From contig NC_086251.1 of assembly GCF_021018805.1 (NCBI RefSeq), positions 46,074,767 to 46,138,766 of the forward strand: 64,000 bases of DNA, read 5' to 3'. The DNA is from Prinia subflava (taxonomy: Eukaryota; Chordata; Aves; Passeriformes; Cisticolidae). The translations under genes were made by a program, and so were the position numbers. The notes beneath the pieces were generated by a model. The model searched no databases, was not told the origin of the DNA, and saw only the letters and a program-made list of their open reading frames with translations. Of this stretch, positions 1 to 64,000 are shown in pieces; position 1 is the first letter of the stretch; every line of letters begins with the position of its first letter.

Positions 1-501
1 TGAGATGTGTCACACAACAGCATAAGGGTCAAAATGCAGCTCAGCATGTTCAGGAGTTCAGGCAGCCAGCACTGAGCAGCCTCTTCTGAAATACTTTTGG
101 TTTTAGCATTGTAGGTTTAATACACAGTGTACAAGACCAGATTGCACTTTCTACCATCCCACTGTTGCTGTACCTCCACGCCACGCCTTGAAATGGACTC
201 GAACTCAAACCAGGTGAGAAACACTCTAAAGCTAACCAAGAATAATAAAAAGTATGTCCTGACGTTACTAATGTAGTTTTACTCACAGAAGTAACGTGTG
301 TGAGGAGCAACAAAGATGTATGAAGGAAGATACTGCTCATGGTTAACCTTTTAAAGACAGCTCTGTGCTGTTGGTTGGTAGTAGTTGTGTAAACATTAAT
401 TAATGTGATGCAACCCTGATAAACAAGTGCCCTGGGACTGGGATAGGGCAGAGTCACTGGAATCCTGACCTGGACAGGTAGTGTTTTCTGGGCTGTATTT
501 G

Positions 502-507
502 AATAAA
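502..507 (+). terminator. Candidate polyadenylation signal of a convergent plus-strand neighbour
   Basis: AATAAA on the plus strand, followed within about 50 bases by T/GT-rich sequence (tcttgtgtctaagctgtg). In mammals ZC3H14 lies next to EML5 in convergent orientation (recalled), so this could be the 3' end of that gene. No coding exon of it is visible in bases 1-500, so the assignment is tentative. Confidence 0.3.
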
Positions 508-1972
508 GCTGAAAATCCTTTTGCCATTGTTTTATCTTGTGTCTAAGCTGTGTTTTTCACAATGGGTTCAGCTGTTTCTTTGAATGTTTCTGGCAGAGCA
601 GATGCTTCCTGTCATCTACCCGTGATTTCATAAACCAGTAACAAACTTCCCAAAGCTGCAGCTATGGGCCTGCCTTAATGCTCATGTGATTTAATGATCT
701 TTTCACTCCAACTAATCCCCTCTGCCCATTAAAACCTTTAATGGTTAAAGGTTTCATGTCCAGCCTGGGGTAGGACACAGAGCAGTTCTCAAATCACCTT
801 TACAGAGGGGTAGAATTGTTCCTTATGGAATTGGTTTTTTTTTTCCTCCTCAGTGAATGAATATGGTACAGCCTGGGACTGAGCTTTGCCTCCTCTGGAC
901 AGCAGAGGACAGGAAGATTAACCACCAGGACACAAGATGCTATGAAAGCCCCATACATTTTGGACTTTGAATATACATTGTTTTCATAAAACAAGGTTGA
1001 TTGCATACTTGAAATGTCCCTAATTTTCCAAGTTTGTAAGTTTGGGCAATTTTACATTTTTTTTACACTGTAAGAAAAAAACAGCTGTGTAAGGAAAGTT
1101 TTACTTTCAATTCCATTAAAAACCTTCAAAGCACATATTGTGTTCTGTTTGGGTAATGTTCCTTGTGTAAGAGTTGGTGTGTTGAACATCACCAAAAGAT
1201 GTGCAGCAGAAGTGCTCAGAAAGCTTTTTCCTGTGTTGGGATCATACTGGAAGGACTTTTTGTCAGCCAGTGCTTGGTACAGTGCACATGGCTGTAGTGC
1301 TGTCCCAGCACCCAGGGGCTGAGCTCTCCACCCCAGCACAGGCACAAAGCAAATGCTTTGTCTTTTGGGTGTTGTTCCAGTGCAGGGATTGACAGTTCCT
1401 TGTGCTCTCTAAAGTGGGGAAAAAAGACAAGGGAAACAAACTGCTTCAGAGGGCAGAACAATTAAAGAATTATTGATACTGTTCTCCACTTCAAAAGCCT
1501 ATGAACTGCCATTTCAAAATAGATACTCTGTCTCCATTTATACCAAGAAGAAAGTACTGCTGAACTTCCTTCTAAGGAACACTTTCCTCCCTCAAGAAGG
1601 TTCCCGTGACTTTCATTACAAAAAAAATAATGCACACACATGCCCATAAATAAGGTTAAGGGATATTAAAATGATGAAGAATGTTGAACAGTAACATAAA
1701 TGCACCTTTTTATTAAATATTTTTTATATTTTGGGGAGCTACATTTTCACAAAAATATACAAAAGAATTTCTTTTTACAAATATTTACATTCAATATCAG
1801 AAAACAATGATAGCTACATATTTTAAACTTAAATTTGACAAATATAGTCTTGAATTCCGAAACGTAACACTCCAGGAAAAGTATTTTTATATTTTTTTTA
1901 AATAAAGTACTCAAAGTTCATATTCAAATTTTAAAAAATCTTAATTAATGCAAAAATCTGACATTTAATTTT

Positions 1973-1994
1973 TATATATATATATATATATATA
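1973..1994. repeat. (TA)11 microsatellite
   Basis: Perfect TA run in the non-coding flank downstream of EML5. Confidence 0.93.
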
Positions 1995-4900
1995 CTTTAA
2001 ACAAACATATAACATTGGTACAGGAATTAGATGTTCATGGTGGAAACCAAAATGGAGTACACTTAAACCCATGATCCTTATTACAGTAATACATGACCAT
2101 ACCTTTGGACTAATTTAAAATACCTTTTTTTTTTCTTTTTTTTTTTCTTCTTAAAGCAAGAGGGATTATCTGACACACTCCTTAATGAAACAACAAATCA
2201 GAAAAGACAACTGCATTTTAAGCTTAAAGAACTACAGTATAATATTTTTGTAATCTGACAGGGGGCTGGAGAGGAGAGGATGTGCTCTGGTGTTGCACAG
2301 AGCACTGCTGGAATGGGTTTCCAGATGAAAGACTGCAAAGAACAGTATTTTTCTACAGAATTTCCCAATGCCTTCAGTAGCTGTCCCTTGCAGAAATAGC
2401 TGCCACTATGAAGCTGTTTTTCATGTGAGATGAGGACACAAGATTTTGAAAGGGCAGCAGAAGACCAGGACCATCTCCATTGCTGCATTTCCACTGCTGT
2501 GCTGGGCTGTCACCAACTGCACAGTGTTCAATGTGAGAAAAGCTTTTCCTCTGCTAAAAACTGAACAAACCAAACTACAAAGCTACAAGTCCATTTTTGT
2601 AAAAAAGGAAATGGTTTTAACGCATTTACTTACTTTGTTACATTTTCAAGTTACCATTTTGGGCTTGAGTGTATTCTAATATGGAATTTAGAATCACCTT
2701 AAAAATACCTTAACTTGCTTCACAGTCAGTAATGCAGCTTTTCCATTACTTTATGCTGTCTACCCATAACTGAACTGAAAAGCAAAAATGAAGCTAATTA
2801 CTGCTTAAAAAAAATCAAGCTATTTCGCACCTGAAACCACAACATCAGGGTAGGTAGTAGCAAGAAAAGGAAAAACAGCAGAAATGTATAAAGTACTACC
2901 CACAGCACCAACATTTCACAAAAGTACAGGAAACCATTTTTCTTTCATGCAATGTGTGTCTGTGTTCATGCCTGGAGTTCCTTTAGGAAGGATATTTACT
3001 GGATTCCAAAAGAATACAGGGTAGCACATGTTCTGAGTGCAACTGGTGACTGAAAAAATCATGATGTTATGGCAATACCACTTCCAGCTCCATTGCATGG
3101 AAAGATTCCCCCCCTTCTCCCCCATCTCAAGAATTTGCAACTAAGTTAATGGAAAATTTTCAGTACCAGAATGCTTGGGATTGGCTTTGCATTACAAATG
3201 ACCACAGTAACTAACAGCAAAGCTGTGGGTAAAGTTGGTCCTCTCAGCCAATACATTGGAAAAATAAACTTACTTGGCTGGGAGGGGGGAGCTGGGATAG
3301 GGACTTCTGTGGGAAGGAGGAAGAGTAGTAAGAGCCAAAGGTAATGAAGGAATAATGGAGAATATTACATGAACATGTCTCTTTTTTTCCTAAAGGCTTA
3401 CAGTCCTGCAGAGGACTGAGACTAAAACACCCCTCTATTACAGCCCTTTTTCACAATCCACCAATGCAACGCTTGTTGCAGGAATTTACATTTTGTCCTT
3501 ATGGCCTCATCTTCTGCCTCAGCCCCACTGAGAGCAGCTGAAGGCAGCATCAGCTGTATGAGCTCTGCAGCACCACACACAATGGGACAGTGGCATTTGT
3601 CCCTTCATCTTAGAAAACTGATAAAGGACAACTGGCCTTAATCCTCTGGTGTAAAACACCCATTATGTGAGGGCCACTTCGTAGTTAAGTGGATACAACC
3701 TGCTTTCCTTTACAAACAGTGCGAGTCACACAGATGTTCACATCACTGGAACAAACATGACAACACTTCAGGGGGATATCATTAAAAAACAAAAAACATT
3801 TGAGGTTTATTGGGTTTGGTTTCTGTTTTCCAATAAGCTCTCACATGACATCTGTGCCCAAACTGAGATACGTGCTACTAAGGGCAAATACACTTTGTAG
3901 GGTCTTGAAGGTATCGCACAAACAGCAACAGAAACTAAGGAAACACCTAATTTTGCTTATGGAAGACAAATCCAAACATACCAAGCAATAGGAACATCCT
4001 GCCTCTCATGTCCCAAACTCAACTGTCCTCTAGCAGGGGGAGAAGATCAGTCCAGCTATTCATGCACAAATTTTGTGTTTCTTACAACGAGTTGCTACAA
4101 GTAAAAGTCCAGTTGTCTAACCAGCACCTATAATGAGTTTGGATTATTTTTTTACATAAAGTTTACCATAATTATTTCCTTGTTTACTAATGGTTTACTA
4201 TGGCATAAAATCAAGAACTTTATTCTAGATTTATTTCTACTCAGATGTATTTGTTGAGTCTAATTACATTCTAATCACATTCCTTGTATATCTGAAGGCC
4301 CAAGGCATGGAACCACTGAAGGAAAATTTGGCTCAGGTTGGATCTGAACTGCCTTTTGCAGATTACTCTTGCTGTCACACCTCAGGTTAAATGCAATAGA
4401 GCCTACAGCTTTCATGTCTGTCATCTTAAATGTTGTGAATGCCTGGGAACAGAATCAAGAACTGCTGAATAGGAAAGAAACGAGAGGCAGTAATTGTGAC
4501 AGCTTGGTTAAGAAGAGTTTTCTGAAGTACAGTATTTCTACGGTTTAATATTTTTTGTTTGAAGAAAGAAAATTTTCAGAAGAGGCCTATTAAAACAATC
4601 CATGTTTGGTTTAGGTGGAAAGATAAATAGCCTTTTAAAATACATCCTTAAACTCTTTTGCCTGAGCTCTCAGTACTACAGAGCACTTCTGTCTTTATGG
4701 CACTTTCTTTGTTCCACTGCATCACTGCAGCTGTGGGTAACCTGCTGTTTGCTGCTGCACCTCGGCTCTGAACAGGTGTCCCACAGGTACAGGAGTGGAG
4801 ACAGCAGTGAGTGGCAGTGGCTGCATCTTCCCAAAAACAGAGCAGCCAAAGTTGCCTGCAGCCTTTCCTTGAGTACTCTGCTGCTCTCCAGTCCTTACCC

Positions 4901-7671
4901 TTCCCAGGCAGCCACGGAACGCTTCCCACTTGAAACAAGGTGTTTGCCGCTCACCACCACCCATGTCAGTTCTTCGGCCTTGCCTTTGCCTATTTCTGAG
5001 TGTTCCTTTCTCTGCTTTCCTTCTGCTTTTTCTCCATGTTTGTTTACTGGTTTCCTGTTACTGCTTCCTCCACCCTATGTTCCATAATTCCAAAAAGAAT
5101 TTCCAAAATTATGGAAATTAGAATTGTCTGCTGTCATCATGCTAAGACCTTACACCTTTTGTTGTTTTGTTCTAAACAGAGGGATGGAGAACACATGCTC
5201 CATGCCTTTTTCCTCTTCCTTTCCAAAGAAGTAGTGAATCAGTTGGATTGCTGATCTCACAGTTAACAAAAAAAACAGATCAAGGTATCAAGGTTTTGAG
5301 TTGTTTGCTGATAGTAAACAGCAAAGTATGGTGAGGGTTTACCTGTTCTAGTATCAGATAGACTGAGAAAACCACCTAGTACTTCTTAGGTGCAAATGAT
5401 TTTGGCAAGGAAACATATTATGGTTTTCATACATGTTAGACACATAAAACTATTCTAGTTTTATTTCTAAAAGGAGATACGCAGAGTTCAAGTCTGAAGA
5501 CAAAGTTTAGTGAAGAGCAGAAGCCAGGGCCAACAAAATCAATGGGCTTGGTGTAATCACCCAACAATGAGTGGTATGAAGAATGACAGCGGGCTTTGGC
5601 AAGCACATGAGTGTATCCATGTGAGCAGAAGTCAAATGCTGCTAATAATTTTAGAAAAACAGCAGATTGAAAGAAGTAAAAAACCAATCAGAACAAAAAA
5701 GCACACAAATGCAATGGAGTGTTTACATCACTGATGTGGCAATTCGTTTTGTGATCTGCAGACTTATTTCCTTCTGTGGAGTCTACAGGATGCTCCACTT
5801 TGTCCAAAACACTGACAAGATGACATCTGTGAATAGCTTGTGTTAACAGAATTTTTAAAAAAAACACTCAGGGTTAAGGTTGATCACATCTCTGATAATG
5901 AAAGAGGGAACATGTCACCTTGCTAACTGAATGCTGTACTTGAAGCCAAGATCCTCTGCTTGTGACACTCCTCCAGCTTGCCCAGCCCATCCAGGCCAGG
6001 CTCTGGGTGGGCTCCCAAGGCAGGGGAGCAGCTGCTCACTGGCTCAAGGGCTCTGGGGCTCTCGGCAAACTGGCAGCTCAAACAGTGGGGCTGAGGTGGT
6101 TCAGGCAGCAGCTGAGAGGACTGGATCATGGTTTCTAACTAAGCCACTCCTGAATGCTATCGAAGTCCTGCTCTTGGTACTGGAGTCCTTTATTTTGGTC
6201 TTGTTTTAGACTAAGATGTCTCACCTGCAGAGGGCCTGCTTTCTGATGGCACAGTTCCAGGTCAGCATTAACCTGACTGGTAAAAAGTTCAGTTATGCTG
6301 AAATGAATCTTGCTAACACTGAAAACCCTGATACAAAGCAAAGTCAGAAATTGCTCTGAATGTGTGCTTTTCCTCAGTGGTCAAGTGATAAAATAGCCTT
6401 AATTTCTGAAACCCTATCCTTTAGTTTCACAGCATTTCTTGCTTTCCCTAGCAAAATAAAGTGATACATGCTGACTGCCTTCTTGAGATTAAAAATAAAA
6501 TATTTCAAGTCTAAATGATTTGACATATTTGGCTAATTTGCTCTCTCTGACCTAATTCCCAACTGTGTTCCTCAGTTCCTGCACTATGGTGACTTTCCGT
6601 TCTAAATGTGTTTATTTTTTTGTATTTTCTTCTTCCTAGGAGCTGGATTTTCCTCATTCTGCTTTTTCTAAGTATGATTATTTGCTTTCAAGGGCATACT
6701 TATTTTATTATGTGAAATGTCATTTTATTTTTACTCAGTTCTCTAGTTAATTTCTTTTTTTACAAAAATATTTCTGGCTACAGATCCCAAAGATGTATGT
6801 TTGCTGCTAACCAAAAAGACAAGCTACAGTAAAAAGTAATCCACTATGAGTGATTAAATTATACAAAGAACTTTTGCCTCCCCTTCCCTGGTGTTGTAAC
6901 CCAAGAAGAGGTTTTCTCTAGCTTCAGGCAAAGCCCTCCTGCTCTCAGTTCTCTCTGATGCTTCCAGATGAAAGGCTGTCACTAGTCCCTCCACATTCCA
7001 GCTTCTTCCCTGACCTATCCTACGGGGTTCTGTCATCCTCTGACTGCTCCATGGAGCAGCCAGCCAGAGCTCCCACTGCCTGTCAGAACAGGCAGCTTGT
7101 TCCCATGTACACATGCTTCAAGCATGGGTGGCAACAATTAGCAAGTTACTACAGTAGCATTTAATGTAAACAGCAAATGAGGCACAGTAGCAAGCACCAT
7201 CACAGACAAAAGACCAAAAACACCATGAAGCTGGGACCATGCTGCCAGGCAGCTCTTCAGTGCAGCACAGAATCACAGCTGCAGTGTGCTCCAAACTGCA
7301 ACTGAGCCTCTGCTCACTCCTCTCAACATTTGTGCTCATCCCCAGCTGCCTGCCCCATTTCACCTGGCAAACCACAGAGCAGTTCCACCAGGGAAAGCAC
7401 TGGCTACCAATGCAGGCTGCAACAGAGGAACAGTGCTGGCAGTTTAGTTTCTAAAGAGCTCCTCAGTTTCCAGCTCCCATCCCAGCCCTTTACAGTAGCA
7501 CTGAGGTTTGGAAGAGAGTGAAGAAGCAGGGAGACCTGGAGGCTGCAGCCCTCAGCCCAGTCCCTCCCACCCCTTCTTGCTCATCCTTCAGCTCTGGTGT
7601 GGCCCTTGGGATTCCTCAGGGGAAAAGCACCAATGGACAAATTGTCAGTGGAGAGGCACAGCATTAATGAA

Positions 7672-7694
7672 GGGGGGAGGGGGAGGGAGGGAGG
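7672..7694 (+). repeat. G-rich tract, possible G-quadruplex
   Basis: Five or so runs of three or more G separated by single A (gggggg a ggggg a ggg a ggg). On the EML5 strand it is C-rich. It lies in the flank, 2.3 kb below the stop codon. Confidence 0.8.
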
Positions 7695-8299
7695 AGAAAA
7701 GAAGAGGATCAGTGACAGGGATTCGAGGAACAAACCGTCTTGATCCACATACCTCCTTCACTGCCTTCACTGGGTGAAGGCCTACGGAAGAGCTCACAGA
7801 GCCTAGGATTTTGAGAGGAAAACTCAGAGACAGAAAAATATGGGCTTTGAACTGGCAGTCTGAGTAGGACAGACTATGAGTGAGCTCTTAACAGTCATCC
7901 ATCCTGATCCAACAAAAGGCAACTTTAAAACAGAAGCAGGAAAAATCTTACTTCAAGTCCAAAAGTCCTGCACAGATGTTTAATAAGGGACAGAATCACA
8001 GCCACAAAAGAGCACACTGCAAACCATTTCTCTGATAAAGAGAAGATATAAACACCAGAGACTAATTTTCATGTACAACAGACAGACAGGAAACAAGGTT
8101 ATGAGACACATCAGGTCTAATCACACCTCTCATAACTAATTTCCCTAAATTCAAAACTTCACTGCCAAAATCTCCCCACTCATGACCAAATCCTTGGAGT
8201 TTTTCTCTTGTAGAATAGCAGCTGCATGACTGTCGAGACTTTGCTAAGAACCACCATGCTGAGAAACCTGCTAACTGTTTTGATCATCAGCTTCTTCAA

Positions 8300-9986
8300 A
8301 ATAAATATTTGTTATAGTTTGATATATAAAATATATTATCTAAGACATTTGGGTAATTAGTTTTGTATACCACATAACAAGGAGAGCACAAAAGTTTGGC
8401 TCTGTAACTTTTCTCCTTCTTCTCTTGTACCTGCAAGCCCATTCCCTCTGTAACCAACACACACAGAGGATGATTACAAGAAGAGATGAGGTTTATTTCT
8501 TTTTCATCTGGCATAAGAAAATGCAAGAGATGAAAAATACCAAAGCCTCTTGACTGACCTAAACAAGTGCCACTGCCAAAGCAGTGCTGGCTTACACAGA
8601 AAAAGAGCTTTCTGTTCACAACAGATTGCCACAATGAGAGCAGTGCTGATAATTAGGCATTTTTGATCCCTGCTATATTGTATGAAAATTAACTGTCTGT
8701 AATGCTTCTCTCTGACATGATTTAGACAAACAGCTGACAAAATCTTCCCCACTTCCTGAACAAAACATAGCTTTGTTCAGGATTTTATTAACACTGAAAT
8801 GTTTTTCCAACTTAGAATCTCAGTATGTTGCAGGATAGAATAAATGCTCGAGGTGACAGCAGGTCCATTCAAAGAAGCAGATGACTGGACATTTTTTACA
8901 ATCAGAAGAGAAATCTGAATAGAGACATCTCCCAGCTAGTCCTAACTCTATTAAAAAGTTCAAATGTATAAAATATAATGCTCAGAAAGTTCTCTCTGAA
9001 TCTCTCCTATGATGCTGAGAAAATAAAATCAATTCATATTGCTCTGAAATCCCATTTTTGCCACTGCTGACATCCCAAACTTTATTGACAAGAAGACTAC
9101 AAAATCCTCATCCTGTTCCTCATTTCCAGCAGAGAGGATCACAGCCCAGTCAAGTAACATAGCAATAATCTCTCCTCCACTGAGAATACTTTTATTCACA
9201 AGGCAAAAATTGGAGTTAGACTTTTAGGTAGTGGGCAAGGCACTCGCAAAGTGAGCAAATCTATTTTTGCTCATAGAACTAATTTAATGTTTAAGTGCAA
9301 CAAAAACACTAAATTAGCCATGAAGATCATGCATATCCAACGGCTCTCACCAGACATGACCGTGACCCAGGCCTCTAAATACAGAAATATTTCAGTCATA
9401 AGGAATCAACTCTATTATTTTCTGCTTCATCAGATATGATGTTTCCTTTTGACCAGCCATAGAAATATAATTTCCATTATAATAATTAAACATTTATTAA
9501 AATACTATATATTTAAGAGTTAATATGCGGTCTCTCTCAGTAATAAAATATGGAATACTCTTTTGATCTATGCTATTTAGACCTCAAAACTTAAAGGAAA
9601 AACATTCATGCTGAAAATAGATCAATGTACAGCACTAGGTCAGAAATAGCATCTCTTGATTAAAACCCCAAGAACTTGCCATGAAACTGTACATTGATTA
9701 ACAATTCCCTTTTTCCTTTCATCCACATATTCTGTTTTCAACATCTGGCAGTGAGTGGAATACAGACCCAGGTTACGTGCCACTGAAGCAAACCTCGCAG
9801 CCTCAGTGTGTCTGTGGCAGTCCATCCCTCTGGCGGGCTCCAGGCCCTTCTGTCAGGGACAGGCTGCTCTGTGTCTTGGGTCACTCCTCACGCATGCAGG
9901 GCACAGCAGAATGTCACATTGCAATCCTGGGTGTTTCATGCCTGGTACTTCATGCAGTTTCCTCTTTGCAAGTCTCCATGTCTCTC
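8300..9986 (-). other. EML5: EML5 proximal 3' UTR, end not defined
   Basis: This is the sequence directly downstream of the EML5 stop. Minus-strand AATAAA hexamers occur at 9493-9498, 9191-9196 and 9081-9086; any could end a short UTR, and further ones lie lower down. There is no coding signal on either strand. The first 250 bases below the stop are fairly GC-rich, and the rest is AT-rich. The true end needs transcript data. Confidence 0.5.

Positions 9987-64000
<54,014 letters not shown>

Larger units (their letters stand above)
510..8299. other. Non-coding stretch downstream of EML5 (possible long 3' UTR or intergenic)
   Basis: I see no convincing gene here. All open frames are short and lack recognisable domains. 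It holds a TA repeat at 1973-1994, T-rich tracts around 2125-2150, and a G-rich run at 7672-7694. The AT-rich stretch near 1700-2150 with a minus-strand AATAAA at 1709-1714 looks like a distal 3' UTR end, which would imply an EML5 3' UTR of up to about 8 kb. That is inference only. Confidence 0.4.

Noticed and set aside
4602..5087. 161-residue open frame on the plus strand, the longest in the window
   Set aside because: The composition is low-complexity and rich in Leu, Ser, Pro and Cys, with no recognised domain and no splice or promoter context. It lies in a GC-richer non-coding patch, where long chance frames are expected.

Overview
The window is vertebrate nuclear DNA, almost certainly from a bird. 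It contains CR1 LINE copies with the typical avian 3' end, one endogenous-retrovirus-like LTR, little other repeat, AT-rich introns, and small exons of 21 to 209 bases bounded by GT-AG splice sites. The LTR type would suit a songbird, but that is only an impression.

One gene fills most of the window. It is EML5 (echinoderm microtubule-associated protein-like 5), read on the minus strand. I resolved 32 coding exons between 63283 and the stop codon at 9987. They join in a single open frame of 4253 coding bases, about 1416 residues plus stop, with matching codon phase at every junction. EML5 is about 1970 residues in mammals (recalled, not searched), so the window holds roughly the C-terminal 72%. 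The first EML module and the promoter lie beyond base 64000. EML5 has three tandem HELP/WD40 modules (each a HELP motif plus a double beta-propeller). Here we see the end of module 1 (window exon 1), an acidic and then basic linker (exons 2-3), all of module 2 (exons 3-16), an acidic linker (exons 16-18), and all of module 3 (exons 18-32), ending in a short tail ..HMPH.

Layout from high to low coordinate: 64000-61159, end of module 1 and linker; 61158-55217, a 5.9 kb intron with an LTR close to the next exon; 55216-38567, module 2, with two CR1 insertions in its introns; 36920-28461, linker exons around an 8.3 kb intron; 27375-9987, module 3, including an in-frame 21-base microexon. Below 9987 come the EML5 3' UTR (end unknown) and the flank. 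In mammals ZC3H14 converges on EML5 here; a plus-strand AATAAA at 502-507 could be the end of that neighbour, but no coding part of it is visible.

I found no RNA gene, CRISPR array or novel multi-gene system. The most interesting points are the 21-base microexon with two UGC triplets just upstream of its acceptor, the LTR about 75 bases from a HELP-exon acceptor, the repeated exon structure left by the module duplication, and several small tandem duplications.
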